Assembly: GCF_040717455.1 (NCBI RefSeq)
Contig: NZ_JBFEFH010000009.1
Location: forward strand, 124,001 to 188,000
Reading direction: 5' to 3'
Length of the DNA stretch: 64,000 bases
Origin: Tautonia sp040717455
GTDB lineage: Bacteria > Planctomycetota > Planctomycetia > Isosphaerales > Isosphaeraceae
Every line of letters starts with the position of its first letter. The stretch's first letter is position 1. The notes beneath the pieces were generated by a model, which was given only the letters and a program-made list of their open reading frames with translations, made no database searches and was not told the origin of the DNA. Below are positions 8,397 to 17,208 of the stretch, piece by piece. The translations under genes and the position numbers were made by a program.

Positions 8397-11074
8397 TGGC
8401 CCGGAAGAAAGCCGAGAACGGCAAGGCCGATGCCTCGACGAAGAAGAAGGGGACCAACGGCCGGCTTGAGGTCGAGTCGCTCCGCCACCGCAAGGACGAG
8501 CGCGTGAACATCCCGACCGAGGAACTCCGCGACTTTGTGGCGAGTGACGAGGCCGCCCCCTCTTCGGTCCTCTACCCCCGCGATCCCTCGCTCGACCCGC
8601 AGCTCGTCTGGAAGGGCAAGGACGAGCAGGACCGCGCCGACCTGGCCGTGCCCAGCGTCCCGATCTACGTCCAGGAGAAGATCCACCCCCAGGCGATCAT
8701 CGAGGCCGTCCGCTCCCAGGCCCGCAAGGACGAGCCCGACGACTCCTTGCCCGGCCTCTTCGACGACTTCAACGGCCTCGACGACTTCGACAAGAAGATC
8801 GACTTCTACCAGCACGCCCAGCACTGGACCAACCGCCTCATCCTCGGCGACTCGCTCCACGTCATGACGAGCCTGGCCGACAAGGAGGGGCTCAAGGGCA
8901 AGGTCCAGACGATTTTCATCGATCCGCCCTACGGGATCAGGTTCGGGTCGAATTGGCAGGTCTCGACTCGAAGGCGAGATGTCAAAGACGGAAAGCCCGA
9001 GGATGCCACTCGACAGCCGGAGCAAGTGAGAGCATTTCGTGACACTTGGGAATTAGGCATCCATTCATACTTGGCATATTTGCGGGATCGGCTTACGGCG
9101 GCTTCCGAATTGCTCACGGAAACCGGGAGCATCTTCGTTCAGATTGGCGACGAAAATGTCCACCTCGTCAGATCAATTCTCGACGAAATATTTGGCAGCG
9201 AAAATTTTTGCTCCTTGATTACGGTTTCAAAAACGGGTGGACAAACCGCAGAGTTGCTGGGTGGAGTATGTGATTACTTGCTATGGTATGCAAAAAATCG
9301 TGACATTGTAAAATTTCGACGTGTATTGATTGAGAAGGGGTTGGCGTCGGACTCCGCAGGAGTATATCGATGGGTCCAAGAGCCATCAGGGAATACCCGG
9401 CGACTTACCAAAGACGAACTCGCCTTGCCGGAACGATTGCCGGATGGTTGCAGAATATTTCGGGTCGACAACATCACGTCACAACGACCACCGGGAGATT
9501 TTCCGGTCAAATTTCAGGGCAAGACATACGGCCCGGGAAAAGGGTACTGGAAGACCGGCGAAGAGGGGATGGCCAAGCTCATCTCCGCTAATCGCGTCGT
9601 TGTGTCAGGAAACTTCCTTGCGTACAAGCGTTTTCTAGATGACTTCTTGGCGCAAGAAATTGCCAACCTATGGACAGACACCGGCACAGGCAGTTTTACC
9701 GATCCAAAGATTTACGTGGTCCAGACCGGGACCAAGGTGATTCAACGCTGCTTGCTGATGACCACCGACCCCGGCGACCTCGTCCTCGACCCGACCTGCG
9801 GCTCGGGCACAACCGCCTATGTCGCCGAGCAATGGGGCCGGCGCTGGATCACGATCGACACGAGCCGCGTCGCCCTGGCGCTGGCCCGGACCCGCCTGAT
9901 GGCGGCCAAGTATCCCTATTACCTGCTCGCCGACTCGCCCGAGGGAGTCAAGAGGGAGGCCGAGATCACCGGCCAGGCCCCCCCGGACTACCCGACCGAG
10001 GGGGACATCCGCAAGGGTTTCGTCTACCGGCGCGTGCCCCACGTCACGCTCAAGAGCATCGCCAACAACCCGGACATCCGGGAGGGGATGACCCGCGCCG
10101 AGATCGACGCCGCCATCGCCCGCCACGCCGACACCGAGACCCTCTACGACAAGCCGTATGAGGACCCCAAGCGCCTCCGCGTCACCGGCCCCTTCACCGT
10201 CGAGAGCCTCTCCCCCCACCGCGTCCTCTCGACCGACCCCGACCGCCCCGCCTCCGAGGCCGACGGCCGCGCCTCCTCCGCCCCCTCGGCCGGCGCAGCG
10301 TCGTATGAGTCGATGATCCTCGACAACCTCCGCAAGGCCGGCGTCCAGAACACGAAGAAGGCCGAGCGCCTCGTCTTCGACCGCCTCGACCCCTATGCCG
10401 GAACCTGGCTCCACGCGACCGGCGCCTACACCGACACCGACGGCCAGCCCCGCCGCGTCGCCGTCTCCCTCGGCCCCGAGCACGGCACCGTCGGCCCCCA
10501 GCACGTCAAGGAGGCCGCCAAGGAGGCCGTCCAGGGCCTCGGCTTCGACCTTTTACTCGTCTGCGGCTTCGCCTTCGATCCCCACGTCTCCGAGGAGACC
10601 AAGCGCTACGGCACGCTCACCATCCAGCCCGTCCGCATGAACCCCGATCTCTCGATGGGCGACGAACTGCTCAAGAAGACCGGCGCCGGCAACCTCTTCA
10701 TGATCTTCGGCGAGCCCGACATCTCCCTCGACCCCCTGCCCGACGGACGCCTCACCGTCACCATCCACGGCCTCGACATCTACGACCCCACCACCGGCCA
10801 GATCCGCTCCTCCTCCACCGACGACATCGCCTGCTGGTTCCTCGACACCTCCTACGACGCCGAATCCTTCTTCGCCCGCCACGCCTATTTCACCGGCTCC
10901 GACGACCCCTACTCCAAGCTCAAACGCGCCCTCCGCTCCGAGATCGACGAGGCCCACTGGTCCAGCCTCTACTCCACCACCAGCTACCCCTTCGATCCGC
11001 CCAAGACCGGGAAGATTGCGGTGAAGGTCATCAACCACTACGGGGATGAGGTGCTCAAGGTGTACTGCCTTTGA
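8396..11074 (+). CDS. Site-specific DNA methyltransferase (beta-class, modification subunit)
   Basis: An 892-residue protein starting at the ATG in TGATG. The catalytic motif IV DPPYGIRFGS is near residue 176 and the SAM-binding motif I VLDPTCGSGTTAY near residue 465. DPPY before motif I makes it a beta-class N6-adenine or N4-cytosine methylase as in type III Mod proteins. The ~290 residues between the motifs should be the target-recognition domain. The DNA for that part (about 8940-9740) is visibly AT-richer and uses different codons from the strongly GC3-biased flanks. Residues ~590-890 form an extra C-terminal region with no motif I can name. It protects host sites from the enzyme encoded just upstream. 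Confidence 0.9.
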   Translation: MARKKAENGKADASTKKKGTNGRLEVESLRHRKDERVNIPTEELRDFVASDEAAPSSVLYPRDPSLDPQLVWKGKDEQDRADLAVPSVPIYVQEKIHPQAIIEAVRSQARKDEPDDSLPGLFDDFNGLDDFDKKIDFYQHAQHWTNRLILGDSLHVMTSLADKEGLKGKVQTIFIDPPYGIRFGSNWQVSTRRRDVKDGKPEDATRQPEQVRAFRDTWELGIHSYLAYLRDRLTAASELLTETGSIFVQIGDENVHLVRSILDEIFGSENFCSLITVSKTGGQTAELLGGVCDYLLWYAKNRDIVKFRRVLIEKGLASDSAGVYRWVQEPSGNTRRLTKDELALPERLPDGCRIFRVDNITSQRPPGDFPVKFQGKTYGPGKGYWKTGEEGMAKLISANRVVVSGNFLAYKRFLDDFLAQEIANLWTDTGTGSFTDPKIYVVQTGTKVIQRCLLMTTDPGDLVLDPTCGSGTTAYVAEQWGRRWITIDTSRVALALARTRLMAAKYPYYLLADSPEGVKREAEITGQAPPDYPTEGDIRKGFVYRRVPHVTLKSIANNPDIREGMTRAEIDAAIARHADTETLYDKPYEDPKRLRVTGPFTVESLSPHRVLSTDPDRPASEADGRASSAPSAGAASYESMILDNLRKAGVQNTKKAERLVFDRLDPYAGTWLHATGAYTDTDGQPRRVAVSLGPEHGTVGPQHVKEAAKEAVQGLGFDLLLVCGFAFDPHVSEETKRYGTLTIQPVRMNPDLSMGDELLKKTGAGNLFMIFGEPDISLDPLPDGRLTVTIHGLDIYDPTTGQIRSSSTDDIACWFLDTSYDAESFFARHAYFTGSDDPYSKLKRALRSEIDEAHWSSLYSTTSYPFDPPKTGKIAVKVINHYGDEVLKVYCL

Positions 11075-11116
11075 GTGGCAGTAGTCGAGGTCAAAGGAAT
11101 CGCCTAAAAAATTCAG

Positions 11117-11860
11117 TTAAGCGGGTGGTTCATCGGAAACAATCGGCAGGGGAACGAAAAAACCGTGATCTCGATAGCCGGACCAGTCAGCAAGATTAAG
11201 AGGATAGCGAGCAAGCCGGAACGCATGTGCTAGGTAACTTGGGTTTAATCTTTTGAAGGGTGTCTGTTGAACATGGCCTGGGCCAATGTGCCTTGTAAGC
11301 ATCGCTTCAAATTTTCTTCTTTCCTCATCGGAAATGAATTCAATGTTGGCAAAATTGATCAAAGGCTTCTTCGCTTCTTTGTAACAATCATGCACGAATG
11401 TCGCACATGTGAACGCATACATCCCTTCTGCTCTGTCGTAAAGAGGATGAGTTTTTCTCGAAGGATTACCAAAATAATATCTGCTAAGATTGTCTTTGAT
11501 GATAGATGGTTTTGAATTATGTGTTTTTGCTGCCGTGTCAATTATTTTTGATCTTCTTGGTCCTCCGAGATCTTCGCAAGATCCAAACAAGTTAATGTAG
11601 CAGCAAGAACCAGCGTCGCGACATTTCCAGTAGTCGCGTTCTACTTGGGTTAATGTCATATGATACACAAGCACCTGCATGCTTGAGATGTCCCGACCTG
11701 GGTGATCTCTTGCTGCTAGCCCAACATGAGCGGTTTTGGTTTTTACCCAATTGCCAGCATCTTCGTCAGCCAAGTAAAATAGGACATCGCCTTTGCGGAT
11801 TGGCTGAGATGCCGCACGCATCATCAAATTATGAATAGCCAAGGTAAGCGCTCGCCGCAC
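11117..11860 (-). CDS. Uncharacterised AT-rich protein, possible circularly permuted NlpC/P60 (papain-like) fold
   Basis: Up to 247 residues from a GTG at 11860; ATG codons at 11824/11821 are alternative starts. The segment KGDVLFYLADEDAGNW, followed by KTAHVGLAARD, looks like the GD-x2-F...HVG strand-and-His of NlpC/P60-like enzymes. Later TCATFVHDCYKEA looks like the Cys-helix. The order His first, Cys second is that of permuted members (YiiX/LRAT type). Those act as peptidases, acyltransferases or lipid hydrolases. This is pattern-matching only. The middle is Cys-rich (AGSCCYINLFGSC). Base composition is far more AT-rich than the element's other genes, suggesting separate acquisition. It follows the 11898-12992 gene in the same direction with a 37-base gap. 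Confidence 0.65.
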   Translation of the reverse strand: MRRALTLAIHNLMMRAASQPIRKGDVLFYLADEDAGNWVKTKTAHVGLAARDHPGRDISSMQVLVYHMTLTQVERDYWKCRDAGSCCYINLFGSCEDLGGPRRSKIIDTAAKTHNSKPSIIKDNLSRYYFGNPSRKTHPLYDRAEGMYAFTCATFVHDCYKEAKKPLINFANIEFISDEERRKFEAMLTRHIGPGHVQQTPFKRLNPSYLAHAFRLARYPLNLADWSGYRDHGFFVPLPIVSDEPPA

Positions 11861-11897
11861 AACAAGCCTTTGGAAGTCCTGCTACACTGTTACAGTC

Positions 11898-12992
11898 CTA
11901 ATTTGTGAGCACTCCCGTAACAAACGCCGCGAACCGAGGCACAACCTTGGCCAGCACTGCTTTATCCCCGTCTTGCATCATCACGGCGAGCATGTCTTGA
12001 AACTCTGAAAACAAATCAGATTTTAGCAGGATGATACTTCCTGTCGCATACCATTCCACGCGTTCACTGCGAGGAAGAAATGTGATTGGATGTCCGATAA
12101 AGAGGTAGAGGATGTCTGCTCTCAAGGGGTGAGATTCAATTTGGCCTAATTTGTCTTTCAGGGTGGCCTCACAACGGCCCGTTATTTCTAACAGGCGAGC
12201 AACGATGCCGGGGATGTTAGTGTAGTCATCCTCACTGGCGGTTACGAAATGCTCGAACAGCTTCTTGCTCGTTGCTTTTAATTCATTGCACCAATCGAGG
12301 TTACTTAATTTTCGTGTAGCAACGACGATAGCATCGAGCACGGCTGTAAGGTCATTCTCTTCGTGAAGAGATTCGATATGTCGACAAATTGGCCCCAATG
12401 CTTCTCTCGGTGAGATCTCTGATAAGGTTCTAAAGATTTCTACGCAAAGTCTTCCCCAGTTATGCTGCATTGATTCGTTATCGGCAGCTTCCTCCATCGT
12501 TCTTACGATCAATCCCGCTACACGCTCACACTGTTCCGCAAGCTGGTACTCAGCAGACCTGGCGAGCGCAATTAGGTATAAATGATCATCTCCTAACGCG
12601 CAAGTAAGACTTGACTCAATCAACTCCGCCGTTGACGGAAAGTTGAACATCGACAGAACTTCGATTGCAGCGATTCGGTTCGCAAGGTTCTGACTGGAAC
12701 CGTGTATCGACATCTTGATCTTGGTTGCAAGGGCCCGGAGCAGAATCGGCTGATGGATTGGTTCTTGCTTTTCCAATAGGTCAACAAGGCGAAATGCGAC
12801 GCCCGCTATTTCGTCTTGTCGACAGGTTAAAAGCCTGTCAATCTGCCAAGAAATGGAAGAACCTGAAGATGTTTTTGCCCCCAACTTCCGCCCTTTGGTC
12901 TCCTCAGAGCGCTTCCAGGGGTGTCCGGCAGTTTTTCGAGACGCCGGAAAACACTCCTGTCTGTCGGTGTTATGAAGAGTTGCGAGGCCCAT
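11898..12992 (-). CDS. Uncharacterised helical-repeat-like protein of AT-rich gene cluster
   Basis: A 364-residue product; its ATG is in TAATG and overlaps the stop of the preceding gene by one base. The first ~45 residues are polar and probably disordered. The rest is almost all helix, with short hydrophobic helices spaced like HEAT/ARM repeats (IAAIEVLSMF, ELIESSLTCAL, LYLIALARSAEYQLAEQCE, IVARLLEITG). No catalytic motif is visible. Such scaffolds often hold partner proteins, so it may bind the products of the flanking genes. No known family recognised. Confidence 0.7.
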   Translation of the reverse strand: MGLATLHNTDRQECFPASRKTAGHPWKRSEETKGRKLGAKTSSGSSISWQIDRLLTCRQDEIAGVAFRLVDLLEKQEPIHQPILLRALATKIKMSIHGSSQNLANRIAAIEVLSMFNFPSTAELIESSLTCALGDDHLYLIALARSAEYQLAEQCERVAGLIVRTMEEAADNESMQHNWGRLCVEIFRTLSEISPREALGPICRHIESLHEENDLTAVLDAIVVATRKLSNLDWCNELKATSKKLFEHFVTASEDDYTNIPGIVARLLEITGRCEATLKDKLGQIESHPLRADILYLFIGHPITFLPRSERVEWYATGSIILLKSDLFSEFQDMLAVMMQDGDKAVLAKVVPRFAAFVTGVLTN

Positions 12993-13828
12993 TAGGCAGA
13001 TCCTTCGACTGAGTCTTGGTCCGGGTCGTTTTCCTCAACCTCAAGGGCTGGGAGACCCAGTTTGCTATGAAGCTCCGAAATTAATCTTCCTTTTGACCGA
13101 GCCCGCTCTAACTGTAATTGAAGCTCCTTTAAATTCCTGGAATCCAAAGAAAAATACATCGTAGAGATAGAACCATTGCTCATGTATTCCAGGCACAATG
13201 TGTTGGTTACTATGTCAAAATATAGTTCGTGTCCAGGATCGTCGAAAACTGGTCGAACATCGGTAAATATGCTTAATTTCTGTACTCGATTTGGTCTCAT
13301 TGCCAACAAAGATTTGGCCTTGGCTTCTCGTTGCAAGAGCGAGTTAGCGAACAGACGAATTATAGCCTCGCGAGTTCGCTCCCACTTCTTCGCATATTCG
13401 GCTGGCCACTGTTCTGGCTTGAGGGTACTTAATGACTCCGACAGTGTTAAAAACAGATCGTCGGGTGACAATTCCAACGCATGACGAAGATCATGAACGG
13501 GGTAAACAAATTCACTGAGAATGGTTTCCAAGGAGGGGATAAGGGTGCTGTCGTTTAGGCCCTCCGAAATTTGAAGCGCACGAATTTCTGTTGGGGCGAG
13601 ACTAGGTTTCGATTCGCCCAAAAATTGCGTTATGCCGATAATTTTCTCTTCTCCGAAGTCAAGAAGAGATCGGATGGCGTATACAGCCTCTCTGGGCAAT
13701 CTAAGAGGCATCCGTACAATCTCCGGAAACCAAGAGGTTTGAAGCTGAGCAAAAGGATTATCCAGGAAACTCTGAAGTTTCGGTAGAGATGATTTTACCC
13801 ACGATAGCACCTTTGCTCTTGGGAGCAA
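12992..13828 (-). CDS. Uncharacterised protein, first gene of AT-rich cluster
   Basis: A 278-residue product. The only start I can find is a TTG at 13828 with no clear ribosome site, and the frame is open for a further ~14 codons upstream without any start, so the N-terminus may be truncated or misread. The body is helical (EAVYAIRSLLDFGEEKIIG). The last ~100 residues have a compact alpha/beta pattern, FTDVRPVFDDP, TNTLCLEYMSNG, FSLDSRNLKELQLQLERA, ending in an acidic tail. I do not recognise the family. It is coupled by a one-base overlap to the helical-repeat gene after it. Confidence 0.65.
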   Translation of the reverse strand: MLPRAKVLSWVKSSLPKLQSFLDNPFAQLQTSWFPEIVRMPLRLPREAVYAIRSLLDFGEEKIIGITQFLGESKPSLAPTEIRALQISEGLNDSTLIPSLETILSEFVYPVHDLRHALELSPDDLFLTLSESLSTLKPEQWPAEYAKKWERTREAIIRLFANSLLQREAKAKSLLAMRPNRVQKLSIFTDVRPVFDDPGHELYFDIVTNTLCLEYMSNGSISTMYFSLDSRNLKELQLQLERARSKGRLISELHSKLGLPALEVEENDPDQDSVEGSA

Positions 13829-13969
13829 GACCCAGAAAAACTCATTCTGCTCAAATGGAGGTTGTCGGGTTTAACTCTTTGGGCCCACGCCTGCACGAAT
13901 AATTCGAGTGTCAGGAGCAATTTCGTTGGCCGATTGAGTCATAAACCTTTTCGGTTTCGCCACCTAGCC

Positions 13970-14173
13970 TCATCTGGTCGGTGGCGGAGGTAGTTCTCGC
14001 TGTCTTGCCCATTCTCTAACGCCACTGGCGATGATGTCGGCCGCATCTTGACCAGTCTGATCTGCAATTTCGCGAAGCCACGCGACCCACTCGGGCCGGG
14101 CTCGGATCTGCACAAACTTCGACCGGGGATTCTCCGACGGGGGGCGACCCCGCCCTCGCTTCGGCTCTGCCAT
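13970..14173 (-). CDS. Small ribbon-helix-helix-like protein
   Basis: A 67-residue product starting with a basic GRGRPPSENPRSK tail, then a strand (FVQIRARPEWVAWL) and two helices (REIADQTGQDAADIIASGV). This resembles the ribbon-helix-helix regulators or plasmid antitoxins common on mobile elements. The function is unassigned. It is oriented leftward, away from the two rightward small genes at 14341-14963. Confidence 0.6.
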   Translation of the reverse strand: MAEPKRGRGRPPSENPRSKFVQIRARPEWVAWLREIADQTGQDAADIIASGVREWARQRELPPPPTR

Positions 14174-14340
14174 TGCGCTCGCCCTCGATGTTTTTTGTCA
14201 CTACGTTATTGATTTGGCGTAGTGACAGAATTATGCTCCCCTCAGACGGGCGAGCAAAGGGCGAGCCCGCAAATGAGAGGGGGCCGGGTGACTGGTACTC
14301 ACCCGACCCCCGAGGGCAAGGCTGATAGAGAGCCCCACCC

Positions 14341-14592
14341 ATGACCATCCTCTTTGATTCCACCCGCCCCGCCAAGACCAACCGCCGCTTCGCCCGGTGC
14401 CTCGGGCGCCCGACCGACGCCTACGGCAACCCGCTCCGCCGGGCCCGTTACTCGGCCTCCGATGCGGCCTGGCACGCCGCGCAGGGCGGCGACTTCCACT
14501 CCCTCGACACCGACACCGCCTCGATCCTCTGGGAGCAGGCAGAGGCCGACGCAGATGCCCAGCGCCGCGTCGAGTCCCCCTTCTACCTCTGA
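14341..14592 (+). CDS. Small uncharacterised element protein
   Basis: An 83-residue protein from ATG 14341. It is acidic toward the end (SILWEQAEADADAQRRVES) and has no recognisable motif. A clean frame, GC3-rich codons like the rest of the element and a same-direction neighbour 71 bases downstream support it as real. Such short proteins are frequent in planctomycete integrative elements. Confidence 0.55.
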   Translation: MTILFDSTRPAKTNRRFARCLGRPTDAYGNPLRRARYSASDAAWHAAQGGDFHSLDTDTASILWEQAEADADAQRRVESPFYL

Positions 14593-14663
14593 CCGGCCCG
14601 GGGCCGGGGGCCACGCTGCTCCCGGTCCCGATCGCTCCCCACCCCTTCCCGGAGGATCACCCT

Positions 14664-14963
14664 ATGAGCATCCCGACTCGACACCCCCGCCGCTCCGCCG
14701 CCTCGACCTGGCCGGCCTGGACAGACGAGGTCCGCTGGACCCTCGGCCCCACCTCCCCCGACCTCGACGACCCCGACTCGCCCCCCTCGGGCCGCCTCGT
14801 CTGCTCGTGCGGTCGCGTCTTGGTCGAGTCCGATCTCCCCGGCCCCGACCAGATCGCCGACGGCGCCTGCTATACCTGCGGAGCGGCTGAACGACCCTCT
14901 CTCGACGAGCCTTGCTCCATCGCCTTCGACAAGGCCCCCGAGGATAGCTCCTCGCCCTTCTGA
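14664..14963 (+). CDS. Small Cys-rich (zinc-ribbon-like) protein
   Basis: A 99-residue product; ATG 14664 is preceded by a strong GGAGGATC ribosome site. It has paired cysteines, LVCSCGRVL and GACYTCGAAE, spaced like the two knuckles of a small zinc ribbon. No DNA-binding or catalytic signature is otherwise visible. It belongs with the preceding 83-residue gene. Confidence 0.65.
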   Translation: MSIPTRHPRRSAASTWPAWTDEVRWTLGPTSPDLDDPDSPPSGRLVCSCGRVLVESDLPGPDQIADGACYTCGAAERPSLDEPCSIAFDKAPEDSSSPF

Positions 14964-15116
14964 GCCCCGAGGGAACGCCGGTCACGCGAACCGCCCCGAT
15001 CCGTCTGGCGCCTGGCGCCGACGGGCCGGGGCAGGTTCTTTGGTCGACCCGGACCAGTCCCCGCATCGGGAACAGTCACGGGTTAGACAGAGTTGGTTGC
15101 CCAGGTAGGTTCTTCC

Positions 15117-15154
15117 GCGAGGGTGAAAGCCACCCCTGTTAGGGGAAACCTCGC
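15117..15154. ncRNA. Candidate structured RNA: nested hairpin
   Basis: A perfect 6-bp outer stem GCGAGG/CCTCGC (15117-15122 with 15149-15154) encloses a 4-bp inner stem CCCC/GGGG (15133-15136 with 15142-15145) with a TGTTA loop. A-rich internal strands (GTGAAAGCCA, AAA) give it the look of a small folded RNA rather than a plain terminator. It sits in a 278-base gap, downstream of 14664-14963 on the plus strand and of 15242-15484 on the minus strand, so it could also be a 3'-end structure. No known riboswitch class recognised. Confidence 0.3.
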
Positions 15155-15241
15155 AGTATAAGACACACTTTCTTTTAGGAGAGTTGCAGCCGATAACGTC
15201 GCCACGCGCGAGCCGGAATCCGGCAGCGTCGCGACCGATGC

Positions 15242-15484
15242 TCAGTAGGCGGGCCTCCTGCCCTCGGAGGCATCCTCGGCGCCCTGGCGGAGCAACTCCA
15301 TCGCTTCGGGGCTCCGGTCCCATCCCCTGCGAATGGCGTACTCCTCGACCGTCGGGGGGAGTCGTCGGCCGAACCTCGCCCGGTCGGCGCCCCCATCTCG
15401 GGCATCTGCCACGAGCCGATAGGCCGCTCGATAGATGAGGCAGGCTTCCATCTCGGCCGAATTGGACTCCTCGCCGTGGTTCAT
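15242..15484 (-). CDS. Small uncharacterised element protein
   Basis: An 80-residue helical product. Its ATG overlaps the stop of the coiled-coil gene upstream by 4 bases. Segments such as MEACLIYRAAYRLVADARDGG and VEEYAIRRGWDRSPEAMELL are soluble and charged; no family recognised. It is the last gene of the leftward small-gene run that starts near 17748. Confidence 0.6.
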   Translation of the reverse strand: MNHGEESNSAEMEACLIYRAAYRLVADARDGGADRARFGRRLPPTVEEYAIRRGWDRSPEAMELLRQGAEDASEGRRPAY

Positions 15485-15756
15485 CGCGTGGCACCCTTCT
15501 CGCAGTCGGCCAGCTTCCGCTCGGCCTGCTCCCGGTGGGCTTGCTCGACTTCGAGGGTTGCCGTCAGCTCTTCGACCTCGACGGCCAGGGCCTCTGCCTC
15601 CTCGATCGCCGCGTCGCGTTCGTCCTGCGTGGCCTCCAACTCCATCTCCAACTGACGCTCGCGAGCCGTACTCAGGGGGCGGTGAACGTCGAAACCGACC
15701 GCCAATGCGAGGGCAAGGAAGGCGACGGGCCAGAGCATCAGTCGGAATCGACGCAT
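15481..15756 (-). CDS. Membrane-anchored coiled-coil protein (spanin-like or structural)
   Basis: 91 residues from ATG 15756. The first ~22 residues form a single membrane segment (LMLWPVAFLALALAVGF). The rest is an uninterrupted heptad-like coiled coil rich in Glu, Ala and Arg (EELTATLEVEQAHREQAER). One anchor plus a coiled coil is the layout of phage i-spanins (Rz), but also of many unrelated small proteins, and I see no lysis genes nearby. Translationally coupled to the next gene (4-base overlap). Confidence 0.6.
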   Translation of the reverse strand: MRRFRLMLWPVAFLALALAVGFDVHRPLSTARERQLEMELEATQDERDAAIEEAEALAVEVEELTATLEVEQAHREQAERKLADCEKGATR

Positions 15757-15840
15757 CAAATGGGGTCCTCTCCTCGGGCATCGCGGCCAGTTCCGGGACG
15801 ACCAGCAACAGGATAACCCCGAGGAACCGGGCCGAACAAA

Positions 15841-16641
15841 TTAGGATGCGCCTGTGCGCGTTCGGGTCTGCTCCGGGGCCGATGCCATACCCGAGGGGGG
15901 CCGACCTTCCGCATGACGCGCGTCGACATTGATCTGCAACGCCATGAACGACTCGGGCAGATGGCGTTGGACGGTGTGGAGCGTCTTCAAGGCCCGTTGG
16001 AGGCGCTTCTCCGCCCGATCGATGGCCCGATCCCGCCGGGCGTCCCCTCGCGGGTGGAAGCCGGCGAAGAGCCAATCGAAATAGGCCACCGAGGCGGAGA
16101 AGGCCAATGCCCGGACGATCGGCGACGGGTCCGGGCCGGCCAACTCTCCGGCGAAGCTCAGCAGGTCTGCCTTGAATCGATCGGCCATCGCCCGATCATC
16201 GGGATCCCTCCCCTGCCCCGTGGCCGAGTTCACGACACGATCGAGCATGGCCCGTTCCATCATCCGCCGCAGCTCCAGGGGCTCGACGGGCGCAGGGGTC
16301 GTCTTGGGGGTCGTCTCGCTCATGCTGCGTCTCCTGCGTCGCCTGCGTCGCCAGGGGCCCCGATTGGGGCGATGGAAGCCGGCGGCGCGGAGCGCCCACT
16401 CCGCCAGCGTCCGGGACAGATTGAAAAGGTCGTTGAAGGCGCGATCGGCGGATGCCTCGGCCTCGCGCCGGGCGCGGTCGGATTGCCTCTCCGCTCGCCT
16501 GGCCGCTCGTCGAGCGACGAGGGATTCGGCCGCCCGAAGGGCCGACGCGCCGGAGCCGAGGTAGACCGTTCGCACCCGCCTTCCCTCACGACGGCTCTCG
16601 TAGAAGTAGCAGAGACCGCCTCGTCGTCGCTTCCAGGGCAT
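15841..16641 (-). CDS. Uncharacterised element protein; two modules in one frame with an internal start
   Basis: A continuous 266-codon frame from ATG 16641. Module 1 (about 105 residues) begins MPWKRRRGGLCYFYESRR and ends in GFHRPNRGPWRRRRRRRR. To my recollection it resembles a small basic planctomycete family that usually ends at that Trp-Arg tail. Module 2 begins at an internal ATG at 16323, has its own ribosome site (AGGAGA 6 bases upstream) and runs 160 residues (MSETTPKTTPAPVEPLEL...). The two may be separate proteins merged by loss of a stop codon, or one gene with internal initiation. No function is assigned. Confidence 0.6.
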   Translation of the reverse strand: MPWKRRRGGLCYFYESRREGRRVRTVYLGSGASALRAAESLVARRAARRAERQSDRARREAEASADRAFNDLFNLSRTLAEWALRAAGFHRPNRGPWRRRRRRRRSMSETTPKTTPAPVEPLELRRMMERAMLDRVVNSATGQGRDPDDRAMADRFKADLLSFAGELAGPDPSPIVRALAFSASVAYFDWLFAGFHPRGDARRDRAIDRAEKRLQRALKTLHTVQRHLPESFMALQINVDARHAEGRPPSGMASAPEQTRTRTGAS

Positions 16642-16911
16642 TAGACATCTCTGGACAGATTTCGGCCGTGTTGCCCTACACCGATCGTCGTTGCACCACT
16701 TCGGAAGATTGAGGCCGGATCCAAGGTTGCCAGCCCCGGAATTCCCGAGGCGTCGGGGGCAGGATAGCCGGCTCGATTTTGGCACCGCCAATCACTGTTC
16801 TTTCCGTTGCTTGCAGTGAAGCGCGACGACAAAACCTCCCCCACGAAATCGAGCCCCGTCGTCCTCCGGGATCCGACTCGGTCGATTGCGACTCCACCCC
16901 GCGAGCTTGCC

Positions 16912-17208
16912 TCAGATGATCCCTCGCTTGAGCAGTTTCAGCGCGATTGGGGCGATCTCTCGCCCCCAACCGGCCAATCGCTCGGCCGTTACCACCGCCT
17001 CGGCCAGATCAGCAAAACGAGGATCGCCGGCGCGGCCCGACTTGATCCAGCGTTGCAGCGTCCGCTTGCTGATCCCGGCCGCCTCCGCCGCCTCGTCCCG
17101 GGTGAGTCCCTCGGCGATCCCCCGGAAGAGAGAGACGAGCCGACCCGGCGTGTAGATGCTCGGCCGGCCGCCCCGGTTCGTACTCCGTCCTTTTTTATGG
17201 TGCGTCAT
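16912..17208 (-). CDS. Helix-turn-helix protein A (terminase-small-subunit-like / Helix-turn-helix type)
   Basis: A 98-residue product; start at ATG 17208, inside the end of the preceding gene (14-base overlap). After a basic, Gly-rich start (STNRGGRPSIYT) it has GLTRDEAAEAAGISKRTLQRWIKSG, a clear helix-turn-helix like that at the N-terminus of phage small terminases and transposon regulators. It is similar over ~45 residues to protein B just upstream (both NRGGRP...TLQxWIxxGRAG), so the pair arose by duplication. Confidence 0.75.
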   Translation of the reverse strand: MTHHKKGRSTNRGGRPSIYTPGRLVSLFRGIAEGLTRDEAAEAAGISKRTLQRWIKSGRAGDPRFADLAEAVVTAERLAGWGREIAPIALKLLKRGII

